NCBI GenBank assembly: GCA_963513935.1
Contig: OY740773.1
Span: 101,169,291 to 101,233,290, forward strand
Direction of reading: 5' to 3'
DNA: 64,000 nt
From: Aphrophora alni
Lineage: Eukaryota; Arthropoda; Insecta; Hemiptera; Aphrophoridae
The notes beneath the pieces were generated by a model. The model was not told the origin of the DNA. It worked only from the letters and a program-made list of their open reading frames with translations, and searched no databases. The translations under genes were made by a program, and so were the position numbers. Numbering within the stretch: the stretch's first letter is position 1; every line of letters begins with the position of its first letter. Of this stretch, positions 15,551-27,714 are shown one piece after another.

Positions 15551-17599
15551 TAACCTTTAATTTGATATATCGCAACCCACAGATACCCATTAACCTTTAA
15601 TTTGATATATCGCAACCCACAGATACCCATTAACCATTAATTTGATATAATGCAACCCACAGGTACCCATTAACCTTTAATTTGATATATCGCAACCCAC
15701 AGGTACCCATTAACCTTTAATTTGATATATCGCAACCCACAGATACCCATTAACCTTTAATTTGATATATCGCAACCCACAGGTACCCATTAACCATTAA
15801 TTTGATATAATGCAACCCACAGGTACCCATTAACCTTTAATTTGATATATCGCAACCCACAGATACCCATTAACCTTTAATTTGATATATCGCAACCCAC
15901 AGGTACCCATTAACCTTTAATTTGATATATCGCAACCCACAGGTACCCATTAACCTTTAATTTGATATATCGCAACCCACAGGTACCCATTAACCTTTAA
16001 TTTGATATATCGCAACCCACAGGTACCCATTAACCTTTAATTTGATATATAGCAACCCACAGATACCCATTAACCTTTAATTTGATATATCGCAACCCAC
16101 AGGTACCCATTAACCTTTAATTTGATATATCGCAACCCACAGGTACCCATTAACCTTTAATTTGATATATCGCAACCCACAGGTACCCATTAACCTTTAA
16201 TTTGATATATCGCAACCCACAGGTACCCATTAACCTTTAATTTGATATATCGCAACCCACAGGTACCCATTAACCTTTAATTTGATATATCGCAACCCAC
16301 AGATACCCATTAACCTTTAATTTGATATATTGCAACCCACAGGTACCCATTAACCATTAATTTGATATAATGCAACCCACAGGTACCCATTAACCTTTAA
16401 TTTGATATATCGCAACCCACAGGTACCCATTACATTTAATTTGATATATCGCAACCCACAGATACCCATTAACCTTTAATTTGATATATTGCAACCCACA
16501 GGTACCCATTAACCATTAATTTGATATATTGCAACCCACAGGTACCCATTAACCTTTAATTTGATATATCGCAACCCACAGGTACCCATTAACCTTTAAT
16601 TTGATATATCGCAACCCACAGATACCCATTAACCTTTAATTTGATATATTGCAACCCACAGGTACCCATTAACCATTAATTTGATATAATGCAACCCACA
16701 GGTACCCATTAACCTTTAATTTGATATATCGCAACCCACAGGTACCCATTAACCTTTAATTTGATATATTGCAACCCACAGGTACCCATTAACCTTTAAT
16801 TTGATATATTGCAACCCACAGGTACCCATTAACCTTTAATTTGATATATTGCAACCCACAGGTACCCATTAACCTTTAATTTGATATATCGCAACCCACA
16901 GGTACCCATTAACCTTTAATTTGATATATCGCAACCCACAGGTACCCATTAACCTTTAATTTGATATATTGCAACCCACAGGTACCCATTAACCTTTAAT
17001 TTGATATATCGCAACCCACAGGTACCCATTAACCTTTAATTTGATATATCGCAACCCACAGGTACCCATTAACCTTTAATTTGATATATCGCAACCCACA
17101 GGTACCCATTAACCTTTAATTTGATATATTGCAACCCACAGGTACCCATTAACCTTTAATTTGATATATTGCAACCCACAGGTACCCATTAACCTTTAAT
17201 TTGATATATCGCAACCCACAGGTACCCATTAACCTTTAATTTGATATATTGCAACCCACAGGTACCCATTAACCATTAATTTGATATAATGCAACCCACA
17301 GGTACCCATTAACCTTTAATTTGATATATTGCAACCCACAGGTACCCATTAACCATTAATTTGATATAATGCAACCCACAGGTACCCATTAACCTTTAAT
17401 TTGATATAATGCAACCCACAGGTACCCATTAACCTTTAATTTGATATATCGCAACCCACAGATACCCATTAACCATTAATTTGATATATTGCAACCCACA
17501 GGTACCCATTAACCATTAATTTGATATAATGCAACCCACAGGTACCCATTAACCTTTAATTTGATATATCGCAACCCACAGGTACCCATTAACCTTTAA

Positions 17600-18080
17600 T
17601 TTGATATATCGCAACCCACAGGTACCCATTAAATATTTTTGGGTTAGAGTTTGGGGATGAGAGAAGGCGTGATTTCAGATTTTGAACATATGGTTTTTAA
17701 AGTTCTTTCTAAAGGTAAATAGTTTTCTTGTAAACATAATTTGAATATCTATCTCCGTATTTTCAATAATAAGAGGTGATAATACAATTCTATAAAAATT
17801 GCGATTGTCATCGTAGTCAATGAACGTATTGGCCGATTTTTATTTTCTTACAGCAGAAATTCATCATTTTAATAGGCTTTCATTTGATATATCACAAGCT
17901 ATAGATAGATATCTATTAATGATTTTTGAGTTAGGTGTTTGAGGAGGAGTGGGGGGGAGGGGTGATTCCAGATTTTGTATATATGATTTTTAAGGTTCCC
18001 TCTAAGGGTAAATAGCTTTCCTGTAAATATAATGTCAATATCTATCTCTGTATTTTTAATAATAGAGGTGGAAACTTTTT
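17600..18080 (+). repeat. Two copies of a ~283-bp repeat containing a 40-mer-like segment
   Basis: The sequence right of the array (ATTTTTGGGTTAGAG, then GTGATTTCAGATTTTG, then TCTAAAGGTAAATAG, then ATATCTATCTCCGTATTTT) recurs about 283 bp later in diverged form (ATTTTTGAGTTAGGTG, GTGATTCCAGATTTTG, TCTAAGGGTAAATAG, ATATCTATCTCTGTATTTT). The second copy is preceded by TTTGATATATCACAAGC and ATATCTATTAATG (17883-17922), which aligns with a satellite monomer. The last satellite monomer therefore occupies the position of a normal internal segment of the larger repeat. Confidence 0.8.
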
Positions 18081-18699
18081 TAAATCTCTCGGTATATTCT
18101 TAAACATAAAAAGTCAAGTAAAAAGGGAAAATAATAAATAATCCATTTCGTCACTATTCTAAGATATAAACAAACCAAAGTACATTGAACTCAATGAGAA
18201 GTAGTTTGCAATTTATTTAACAAGGTTTCAAACATCGCGAGGTCAAAAACCTAGCCTACGTTTAAAGACAATTAAAAGAAATAACAAATATTAAAGAACC
18301 ACCACAATTACCTCAAAATTCAATGGAAATCCAGAAGGATTTGTCGCAAAAATAAAACACGAAATATCAAGAAGGGAATGTGACAAAATTGACAACAGAG
18401 ACCAAAGCATCAATAATGAATTTCTGGGGATTAAATGTTTTATAAAATAATAAAATCAATTATATAATTCATAAAGTAATAAGTCAAATTGTAATATTAT
18501 GCTTATCTTGCCATATGAGGCAGTTCAGACGAATGTAATCAGAATGCAATTACTTATAAATCGGTTTCATACTTTTTTAACAACCTGTATATAATTATAA
18601 TGAACAAAAATTAGCTAATTGCTCCACTAAGTAGGATCGGTGGACACTTCATAGCGCCAGTTGTCAGCATTTTCCTGAGAGTGATCGAAATGGAAACCA
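18081..18699. other. AT-rich spacer, nothing recognised
   Basis: No open frame of note and no clear repeat homology apart from GGACACTTCATAGCG at about 18643, a motif that recurs at 31.8 and 42.7 kb. Confidence 0.5.
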
Positions 18700-19060
18700 G
18701 GAATTTAGAAATTATATTACACTAATAAGATGAAGTCCGAATGTTGGTTATTGAAGGCCAGAAGAATGCTGTAATTATGTTTTTATGCTGTTTATAATTG
18801 GGTCGTGGGTGTGTGCGTTATTGAGAATAACCACAAACAGCTGGCATCTAAAGTATGTAGGCTAAGGTTTTATTACAAACATGCATCACTGCCGTATTTC
18901 ACTCTAATAACACAAATAAAACTAAGGTAATAGAATTTAATAACTTCAAAGTGTTCCTTGATTTAGGTTATGTCACATTCACGTAATCAAAAGAGTGGAT
19001 TTCTAAGATGAGCACAAAATATAAAGTGCTTTTCTTCATAAAGACGATTATCACGTAGGC
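18700..19060 (+). repeat. Left arm of a long inverted repeat pair
   Basis: About 360 bp that match the reverse complement of 22778-23142 with scattered substitutions. Shared blocks include AAGTCCGAATG, TAATTATGTTTTTATGCTG, TGGGTCGTGGGTGTGTGCG, CAGCTGGCATCTAAAGTATG, ACATGCATCACTGCCGTATT and GATTATCACGTAGGC. The arms bracket about 3.7 kb that includes LINE debris. They could be the ends of one decayed element or two independent insertions in opposite orientation. Confidence 0.85.
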
Positions 19061-19299
19061 AGTTTTACCAAGACCATTCTTATTCAGTTGGCAGGATGAC
19101 TATACTATTACCCATCTAAAACACATTACCTATACAACAGATTTACAAAAATACATACAAATATTTAAAACATTAAATAAAATGTTAATATTCCTGTCAA
19201 AAGATAACCTAAGAGGTGACATATTTTTTTTCAATTTGCATAATCAATCCAACTAAAAATTAATTATTTTTTAACGTAACCCTTTTTAAATTAATAATA

Positions 19300-19965
19300 T
19301 TTTTGGGTCTTCAAATTGATGACAAGTTGAACTGGTATTACCACATTAGCAGTATCAGTGGTAAAATTACCTCAGGTATATGTGTACTGAGATATTAGAA
19401 GCTACATGTAAACTGTGGTACATCGATACTTTCAACAGCCTATTATGTGCTAGTGTATCATTATTTGAGCTATGGAATTCTTCAGCTCAAAATATGAAAA
19501 GAATGTTTGTCTTGCAAAAGAGACCCATACGGGTTATTGCGGGGCTAAAAAAACCAAAGTTGTAAAAACTATTCCAAGAAATTTAGAGTCTTATACATCC
19601 GTGTATTTATATACTTGAAGTGTTGCTTGTCTTTAAATGCAAGTGTGATCGTGTCCAAAATATAGATATACACAACTACAGCACCAGACAAGCTTGTGAG
19701 TATTGTACCAAAACAGCACAGGTTAAATTTATAGGCTAAACTTAAAAGCTGGTGCCTATTAACTAAACTAAACTCCCTCATATGAATGAGCTTCCTAAAA
19801 GCATTCAAAATTTACCAAACTACAGGATTTATAAAAACAGTGTTAGACAATTTCTATTGTCTGGATCTTTTACTCGGTGGATAAGTTTATGCATCATGAT
19901 CGTATTATTTCATGATGGATGTGATCTGTTTTTCTTTTGAAATATGTTTTATCCTGACTGTACTA
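19300..19965 (+). mobile_element. Non-LTR retrotransposon (LINE) ORF2 C-terminal relic
   Basis: Translations in shifting plus frames resemble the end of a CR1/Jockey-type reverse transcriptase. The thumb-like segment FLGLQIDDKLNW lies near 19302. It is followed by a block with VLQKRPIRVIAGL (about 19507-19545), then KNYFKKFRVL (about 19565), a DIHNYSTRQA-like block (about 19665), and finally ELPKSIQNL and a FYSVDKF-like end (about 19790-19890). The frame is broken by stops and shifts, and the catalytic RT palm is absent. This is a dead 5'-truncated fragment. The family assignment comes from recognising the conserved C-terminal pattern, not from a search. Confidence 0.75.
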
Positions 19966-21900
19966 TAACTTATTTATTATATATGTGTAATGTGTATTAT
20001 TGTATATTATCCTTATTTTTTTAAGGTGCTTGCTGTTTAATTGTATGTAGTGAATGTTTGTGTGTATTGTCTCAATGTGTTGTAATACATATATACAAAT
20101 ACTAAACAAGATTTATTCAAATAATGTTTTATACAAATACTATTTGTCAAGAAAACTACTATTGAATAAATAAAAATAAATCAATTAAAAAATTTTAAAG
20201 AAAAATGGAATTTTCGTATTTTGTTTATCGAAAAATGAACAAATCTACAGCCGAAAGCAGAAGACCTATTTTAATAAAATTTGGTTGTGGACATGTAATC
20301 ACATCTCGGAATTATAAAACTGAAAATTCGGAGGCAGTTGTCAAAAGAAACACAAAATTATGATTTTTATCAAAATTGTAATAAAATTTCCAAAATTGTA
20401 ATGAAATTTAGAAAATTGTAAGTAACAAATATGGCTAAGGAATATTTTTTGGGAAAACAGAAACTAACTTAATTAATTACTACTTTTTCTAATGCATGTT
20501 TAAAGTACAAGGAAAGCAAGTTTATGCCTTTATTATTATTATTATTTTATATTTTTGTTAGTTTTCATTGTGCAAATACCGAAATGAAATTTTTGGAAAC
20601 TATTAATTGTTATTCGTTCTTATTTGATTTTCGGGATGACAAAGTTAGAAAGTTTGTGCAATGTTTTTATACCGTTAAAGTCCAACGACCAAACGTTAAC
20701 ACATTAATGAAAACAAAATTCAATAGTCATTCAATTTTATCCGGATTAATTTAAACCCAATAATTAGAAGTAATGCCTAATCAATAGACGATAGAATAAT
20801 ATCCACCCTTCTGGCAGGCTGTAAACAACCCTTCAAAGTTTGGACAATATCAAATTGCACCCTGTCGACCTAATTGGCTTATTGGCTATCTCTTGTTATT
20901 GCAGAAGAAGGTCCTTATAAATGATAAATACAGTTCTTGTTATGATGTAGTCTTTATTATTCAGTTTTCTGTTTTATCGAAGGTTATATTGATATTTCTT
21001 GATAATAGAGAGTGACCGCATATGTTGGAAATATATTTTGACGTTTTATTAATTTTTTGATAACTCAAAATTGAACATAACTAATTAAAAAAAAAAAAGT
21101 TATTGCCTAAAAACTAATAACATAATTTCTTGGTAATTGTCTACAATACACAAATTTATTGAAGCACCAATATTTTTTAAAAATCGGTTTATAAATTCAT
21201 TAGAATTGCTCAAAAACGCTTAATTTACCATAGAGTGCGGAAATCAATGAGGAGGTGCGTGTGTGCTAAACAGGGGGTCGTACTTTTGAACAATGCCTTT
21301 AGTTTGTTTATAAATAGTATTGCTATAATTTTTGTATTACAGACATCTACCAACAAATTATGTTTTCAGTTTTTAGACTACAACTCTGTTATCTTTTACG
21401 CTAGGGAAAACATTTAAAAAAACGCTTTGTTTGTCATTAGGAAATCACTTTTTTTGTTTCCTGAATTTTTGTAAAGTTAGCAGTTTTAGAGATATTTGAC
21501 ATTAAACATTTTAAATGGCCGCTATTTTCAAAATATGCAAAAGAACGTTCAGGTTTTTTGTACGGGAGTAAATGGTTATGTAACAAATATGTACACCAAT
21601 CTTTGAGCTCAATATGTACAAATTGAGCTCAATCTTTTCTGTTATGAATTCCTAATATTAAGTGTTTAGTAAAAACAAAATAAAAAACAATATGGCGGAC
21701 AATTCGAAAAACTAAGCATATCGAGACTTATGTTTGAAACTTGTTTTATTATTTTTACCTAGATTATAGCTTGGTGAAAATTTGGGACAATAATTTCTAA
21801 GACAGTCTGTACATTTTTTCCACAGACGGCGTTCATGATAATGTTTCAGAATACCATAAACAAACGTCTGTTTATTCATTATATTTTGTTGTTTCTGCAT
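19966..21900. other. AT-rich spacer
   Basis: Low-complexity AT-rich DNA with homopolymer A/T runs. Short open frames at 20524-20754 and 21235-21417 have no recognisable motif and look random. GGTTATGTAACAAATATG-like phrases near 21575 hint at more degenerate repeats, but nothing firm can be named. Confidence 0.5.
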
Positions 21901-21904
21901 GCTT

Positions 21905-22200
21905 TACTGTTCACTGGAATGCCTTGCTATCTGGCAGGGAAGTATTTAGCTCAATCGTCAAATCTAGAGACACTCGAATAGTATCATCTTTATTACTTAT
22001 ACTAAGTTTAATAAATCATTTACAGTGCCGGCTTGTGTACTTTTTTAATTCGTTTCCGAAAAATATAAAAAATATAAATGATTTGCTCAGTTTAAAAATA
22101 TTTTGAAGTTGTGGTTTAATGGTAGATTTCAGTTGTATCGTGGCATCTGGGCTGTTATGCTTGCGTGCGTGTGTGCGTTTCTTTTATTTCTTCTTAATTT
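21905..22200 (+). mobile_element. Possible second LINE C-terminal fragment
   Basis: The plus-frame translation around 22022-22100 gives YFFNSFPKNIKNINDLLS, which resembles the NxLPxxIK pattern near the C-terminus of many LINE ORF2 proteins. The match is short and the surrounding frame shows no further signature, so this could be chance. Confidence 0.3.
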
Positions 22201-22777
22201 TGTTAGTTTAACAATTATTTTAAATGTTCCATTGGGTTTTATTTACAAATAAATAAAGAACTTATTGTTACTTTTCTTAAAAATAAATCTATTTTTTTTT
22301 TAGTCATTACTATACAATTATTGAATTAATGATTTTTGTAATTGTATTTATAAATTGATAGACTTTTTTTTATATTTTTTACTTCGTTCTGTATTATTAT
22401 ACGTTTGATTTAAAATTATGTTTTATGTGTTAACACATTTTATTAATTGTTGATGTTAAGTTTGAAGGGAAGAAAATGATGTCTTAATTTCAGAAAATAA
22501 AACTCTCCAATTCCATACTTTACTTTCATTGACAATATCGCTTTACATTTATTGAGTCTATTAGTTTTGGTTCCTTATTTGGTTAAGACGAGTAGGAACG
22601 TTTGTGCAATGTTATTGCAGTGTTTATTTCCATTTCATATCAACTATTTTATTAGTTTATTTCTCACGAATTACATATTGTTTTACATGTTTTAGGTGAT
22701 GTTTTTAGACCCGTAATAGCGAAGTAATCCTGACATCTAAACATAATTATAGTCTCAGTAAATGTTCAATGATTTGG

Positions 22778-23142
22778 CCTACGTGATAATCGCCTTTATG
22801 AAGGGAAAGCATTACATATTTTGTGCTCATCGTAGAATTCCACTCTGCTCTCAATTGCTTAAATATGACATAACCTAGATATCAAGGAACACTTTGAAGT
22901 TATACGGGTAAATTTATTCAATTCTACTACAATAGTTTTGTGTGTGATGTTTAAGTGAAATACGGCAGTGATGCATGTTTGTAATAAAACCTTAGCCTAC
23001 ATACTTTAGATGCCAGCTGTTTGTGGTTATTCTCAATAACGCACACACCCACGACCCAATTATAAACAGCATAAAAACATAATTACATCATTCTTCTTAC
23101 GTGCAATAACCACCATTCGGACTTTATCTTAATAATGAAATC
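22778..23142 (-). repeat. Right arm of the long inverted repeat pair
   Basis: Reverse-complement partner of 18700-19060. It contains GCCTACGTGATAATC at its inner edge and CATTCGGACTTTAT at its outer edge. Small indels (for example CATCATTCTTCTTACG against the left-arm equivalent) show considerable age. Confidence 0.85.
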
Positions 23143-23689
23143 TAATTTTAAACTCCAATTGGGGTTTCACGAGATTATTAAACCCTTTAAAGTAACCAAC
23201 AAAAAGTTTTACTATGATTTTATTTATCGTTAGGGAAAAGGGGAAAACAAAATGAATCAATATCAGTACTCTATTAAGACATCTTTCACAGATGTTGTGA
23301 CGATATAAACACAAATGTCATATGTTGCCAAACAAACCTGTCGATGACGGACAACTGTCTGAAGTGACTGACATTCAGGTTGTAGTTGGCAAGTTCATAT
23401 TGCCTAGTTAGTGTTACTTATTCACTTAATACTTTTGTATTGTTGCTGCTAAATTAGAAATTCAAATAACTCGAATGGTAGCAAACTATTCAATTACTGT
23501 ATAGTTCCAAACATTTCTAAGGGCTGTCAAAAGGCATGTGAGCAATGTAACTGAGCTGTAAAATGATAAATGCCAGTCTCTCTACAAGCCTCAGACAAGA
23601 AAATGACGTTATACTAACTTTACCTATCCTGCAAAACTAAAGCAACTAAAGCACTAACCATGCAGAACAGCTGGCAAGCAATAGGTCTG
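23143..23689. other. AT-rich spacer
   Basis: No gene or repeat recognised. Minus-strand open frame 23129-23314 overlaps the inverted-repeat edge and has no family signature. Confidence 0.5.
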
Positions 23690-23935
23690 CTAACTGAATA
23701 CTTCAGGTGAGATTACTGAAGTAGTAATTACTGAAAAAGTAATTATTTCTTTTACTTCCAACAGGCGACATAAGACATAAGAGAAGAAATCTCCATGGTA
23801 AAAAATGTCGACCATCCTTTCCGGCTCTATCCAAATCTTGCCTTCATCCTTAATTTCCTTTACTACAGTTCTTTCCATGTGATCTTAAGTCTTAAAGGTT
23901 TCCTTTTTTCTTGCGGTTTCCACGCCGGAGTCTGT
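23690..23935 (-). mobile_element. Possible LINE-derived tail fragment
   Basis: The minus-strand frame contains RTVVKEIKDEGKIWIEPERM. It resembles the short TVxEExxxxGKTWxExER-type tail seen in some arthropod endonuclease/RT retrotransposon proteins. Only about 25 residues look similar, and the rest of the frame does not. It lies just downstream, on the same strand, of the RNase H relic at 24.15-24.56 kb, so it may be another insertion of LINE type. Confidence 0.35.
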
Positions 23936-24149
23936 CTGCTCATTTGACTGTTTTTAGTGTTCTCATTTCTACAAGTGTGTGTTCGATCTATCCAATACTT
24001 TTCCCCCTTTATGGGTCAGTGAAACGTCGTTTATCGAGAATTTTTGGTTGAGGTGGAACGTTGAATAATAGAGTTTATTTCATGATCCTTTCCTCCATCT
24101 TAGATCTTTGCCCATATTCTGAAGGACCAGATATTCTTAATGGTCTTTC

Positions 24150-25260
24150 TACAGATTTACTTTTGCCTCAACAGGTTTAGGACCAATGAGTGATGTTCGA
24201 GCCCCCCTTTCCTTATCAGTTCATCAATATTTTCGTTATCCTCAAGTCCTTTATGACCCATCGCACCTTCACCTGATGGAATGTTGAGAGGTTTAGCAAG
24301 ATTACACTCCCAGATTACTAAAGATGAGAACTCGTGTGAACTCACAGCCTTAATAACACCTATAGACTGTTTGACTCGACTATTACATGCTTGTTGACAT
24401 GTCGTTTTGCTACAGCAAGTATTTTTGTTTCAAAAACTGTTGCATGACATGTTAAGTTTACGCTAAGTTCAACCATAGTTGATTTATAGTAGACTCCAGC
24501 TCCATCTTCATTGGTGTACAACTTAACACATGTAACTATAATTATTCTACAATATCATCCCTATTCGGAATATTTACTTGGAAGTGTGTAAACCATGAAA
24601 CGTTTCTATACATTTAGTCATATCTCATTATCACTACAGGACCCATGAATCATGATGGTGACATCTCCTTTAGAACATTGACCATTCCTCGACAATCCGA
24701 AGCATCTGTACGCAGTCAGATTTCTTGTGTAATTAAGGTCAAATAGAGCTACACCTAACAAACTGTCCAGCTCTACAGTAATTCAGAAAGTCCACGAGAT
24801 GTATATAGACAGCCCAGTGTTTGAAGACTATACTCTGATTTTAGTTACTAATTGAAGGGCTGAATATTGTATCTATGGCTTAACCATGCGCTCATACAAA
24901 CACGACATATGGGTGGGTGGAGTTCCCAGTTTTTACTCAAAAAAACAACGCAAATTTTTAACCTTCTTCCAGCCATTTCTATACATTTGTTAACTCCATG
25001 TAAAACTATAATTTACACCCAGATATTTTACTTCCACTGGGAGTTCTTTGTGTGTACCTCCTACAAACATAATAACAGCATCTAGTTTTGTATTACTTGT
25101 GAAAGACATTATAACAGTCTTACCTCCTCAGGGGCTCACTATTGTGAGTACGGACGTGGAAATCCCGTGGGCGAGGGAGCTTCACTGGATCTACACTTTG
25201 TTCACGTAGTCTTGGGTTACATTTCTCTCCGTTATCTTCCTTATCAAATCTCTCACAAAC
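24150..25260 (-). mobile_element. Decayed LINE with RT C-terminus and RNase H domain
   Basis: Read on the minus strand. An RT-thumb region near 25050 gives KELPVEVKYLGVNYSFTWS. It is followed by a degenerate connection region (about 25000-24650) with several stops. An RNase H-like block around 24535-24400 gives YTNEDGAGVYYKS and CHATVFETKILAVAK. A final block near 24335-24200 contains SSLVIWECNLA and GHKGLEDNENIDELIRKG, matching the GHxGxxGNExADELARKG end of LINE RNase H domains. The first RNase H aspartate position reads N (TNEDGAG where TDGS is usual), and frames are broken, so it is inactive. The domain order suggests an R1/I/Jockey-group element. The clade is inferred. Confidence 0.75.
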
Positions 25261-26199
25261 TCTTATTTTCTTCTGACCCTGGCGGAATTAAAATATTTGA
25301 GGTCTAGTGGTCTTTATTTTACTTTCTCTTCTTCCATTTTTTATTATAAGATAATGATGACCATGAGATTTGTGCTTTTAAACAACAAGGGAGGAAAAGC
25401 GATAATATATATAAATTGTAAAATTGTAGACCTGAGAAAGTTTGTACGATATTTCCAGTTGAGAGACTGTTCCTTATCTTTTAATTTATGCACTTACAAA
25501 TATTGAAAATGTGTTCATTCTAATTTACATGTTGTGAACAATGCAAATACGCCAGAACAATGCTGCCCAATTTAGTTTCTCCAGATCTAATGACTAGAAA
25601 CGTCCAATAACTCAATTAAACCACGAGTAATAATTTAACAAAGTCCGTATTGTGTAACATAGTACACCATGGACGTCAATTAATTCAAATAGAAGATATG
25701 CTTAATAGTACTAAACGTCTATACGAGATGCTGTTTTAATCTGTGTAAAGTTTGCAAAAGCTAAAACGAAAAACCAAAATGTTTTGCGGGGTAGAGTAAA
25801 TTTTTTTTCAGAACATACATACTTTCATATGCTTTGTAAATGACAAGCGCTGAATATATCAATTCATTCTTTTGATCATTGTACATATTTGTTTTCAAAT
25901 AGCGCACAAAAAATATTTTTCCTACATGTGATTCGGACCCACGATTGTAGTGCATCTCTTTATCAGAGAAGGAACCCTTGCACCATTCAGTTGACAGAAC
26001 ATATAATTACTTTTATCACAATATTTAAGTAATTAAATTGTTTGTTTAAGAACATATTTGAAAACATGCTTGTCCGATTTTGACGAAACTCATACTACTT
26101 ATATATTTTTTTGAGGTATAAGTTTAAAAAAAATTATTAAAAATTGTCCCATCTATAACTTATATTTTTATTTTGAAAATTCTATGAACTTTCCGATAA
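25261..26199. other. AT-rich spacer
   Basis: No convincing gene. Open frames of 64-69 codons on both strands lack any motif. The phrase CTGGCGGAATTAAAATATTT at about 25279 may belong to a further LINE segment upstream of the minus-strand relic. Confidence 0.45.
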
Positions 26200-26450
26200 T
26201 TTGACAAGATTTTAATGAAAGTTGGAAAAACAACGCACTAACTTTCTAAGACACCCTTCCACAAACCAAATATAAGTTCTCAGACGTCCCCACAAATAAT
26301 ACGTGTACAAATTATATGTGAGAAATAAACTACGAAAACAAAATGCTGTAAAGTTTCTCAGTTGCACATCCTCAAAACCAAAAATGAACCAAAAGTAATC
26401 GTCACCAAAAATTTCAATTTGGTAGTTGTCAATCAAAATGTCTCCGTCTT
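26200..26450 (+). repeat. Dispersed repeat family B, copy 1
   Basis: Shares the series AACTTTCTAAG, then AACCAAAA, then ATCGTCACCAAAAATTTCA, then TAGTTGTCAATCAAAA with segments at about 36280 (reverse), 43005, 50215 and 55590. It is non-coding and unclassified, and probably a non-autonomous transposon or untranslated LINE segment. Confidence 0.5.
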
Positions 26451-26689
26451 TGAAAATGTATTTAAGTAAGCCGCCTAAACTTACAAACTCTCAGTAAAAG
26501 CTATATTTCTTTTAGAATTACCGTTTAATGATGGAGTAGAGGTTCATTTTGGTTTTAGCTAGTTATTCCTGAACTGTAATATATTTCTACTTGTGATTTT
26601 GTACACGGGTTAATCTTTATATTTCAATAATATTTTAACTAAATTGGTAAAACCGATTTTGAGAAATTAGGTATTTTATTCTAGCAAAA

Positions 26690-27000
26690 TGGTTGATGTT
26701 TAAATTTTTGAATGACAACTCAGGTTAGACAGATATATTTTTGGAGAGATGGTAATAAATACCTTTTTTGTTGGAAGGCGGTTTTTATAGACTAGTCTTA
26801 TGGAAAATGAAAATTTGATCCAAATGATTAAAGACGATTTTATGAAAAATAATAATTTTACTGTTATTTGTAAGGCAGCTTCACCAAACTTTGAGTTATG
26901 ACATAAAATTAAAAAGTGACGATATATGGCCAAATTCTGCCAAGTGACCAAATAAATATCAAATTTAACTAAAATCGGTTTGCACAATGGACAACAGTCA
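26690..27000 (+). repeat. Dispersed repeat family C, copy 1
   Basis: Contains AAATTTGATCCAAATG, AAGGCAGCTTCACCAAA, ACGATATATGGCCAAATTC, and AAATCGGTTTGCACAATGGAC. The same order of landmarks (ATTTGATC; GGCAGCTAC; GATATATGACTA; CCAAGTTT; a TCCACATTTTGGGC-type end) is seen at about 43350-43570 and 56240-56350. The minus-strand 124-codon frame here is a by-product of this repeat. Confidence 0.5.
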
Positions 27001-27239
27001 CAATATAGACGAACGACAAGCAGATTTTCTACAAAGAAAAAAACAATTTTTGGACTCGGTGATAAAACGGTCATATATGCAAAAATTTGAGGAAGATTTT
27101 TTGACCCAACACATAAATTTATCTATACTAAATATATGTGAGATAAGAAAATTTCTTAATTCAGCTTCGTAAAGTTGTTCTTTACCATGTTTTAAAGTTG
27201 TTTCTGATATAAATCAGTTTAGTTTAACGATTTGTTTTA

Positions 27240-27440
27240 TTAAAATGTAACTATTTTGAATTATACCAACAATACACGAAGTTGTTTATCAGTGTTAAAG
27301 TTTATTATAACATATATGACGTCAGCACTCGACACACTTCCCATAACTCTATTACGTGAATATAAAACAAAAACCTATAATTCTTCATTTAGTAAAATTA
27401 GAGATATTAAGGGCTAATATACTTCTGTTATATAATAATA
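27240..27440 (+). repeat. Dispersed direct repeat, copy 1
   Basis: Matches 28716-28890 in order: TTTTGAATTATA, GTTTATCAGTGTTAAAGTTT, ATTATAACATATATGACG, CACTTCCCATAACTC, TATAATTCTTCATTTAG, and TAAAATTAGAGATATTAA. Differences are scattered. It may be the left portion of family A, whose other landmarks begin about 280 bp downstream. Confidence 0.7.
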
Positions 27441-27714
27441 TACGTTATCATTTAAAAATTAGTTGATGGAACCATCATGGTAGGCTACTTACCCAGCTCC
27501 ATTATACAATGTAAAATAAGTTGTATATCTAGTAATATAACGCATAAAAATTTGGTATCTTGGGCATTGTAGGAAATGTTAAATTGTATTGGTAGATCAA
27601 CGGTTCTTTCCTAATATATGTAATAAAATAAGGTAAATGTATTGTTAAAAAGGTTTTTATCTCGTAAGTCTACATCATTACTTAACGTTGGTTAGGCCAT
27701 AACGAGACAAGTAG

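Larger units (their letters stand above)
47..17632. repeat. 40-bp satellite array, about 440 monomers
   Basis: Head-to-tail copies of a 40-bp unit run without interruption. Each unit carries the palindrome GATATATC, then GCAACCCAC, then GGTACC (or the variant AGATACC), then CATTAACC or CAATAACC. Most copies are exactly 40 bp. Between about 2.5 and 4.6 kb, and in its duplicates, there are 38-bp units (AACTTTAATTTG) and 42-bp units (TTTGGTATATATCG). Recurrent variants include TATTGCAAC for TATCGCAAC, a change expected from decay of the single CpG in the unit. Because 40 is not a multiple of three, the reading frame rotates through three monomers (120 bp), which gives the short repetitive minus-strand open frames; these are not genes. 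The array has the size and homogeneity of centromeric, pericentromeric or subtelomeric satellite, but the location is not shown by the sequence. Confidence 0.98.

Noticed and set aside
47..17632. CRISPR array or bacterial-type repeat
   Set aside because: There are no unique spacers. Units are contiguous, and the surroundings are eukaryotic transposon debris.
20524..20754. 76-codon frame beginning with a hydrophobic stretch as a secreted peptide
   Set aside because: The apparent signal sequence comes from a TTATTATTATTA run. No further support.
26700..27074. 124-codon minus-strand frame as a gene
   Set aside because: It coincides with dispersed repeat family C, whose other copies do not keep the frame.
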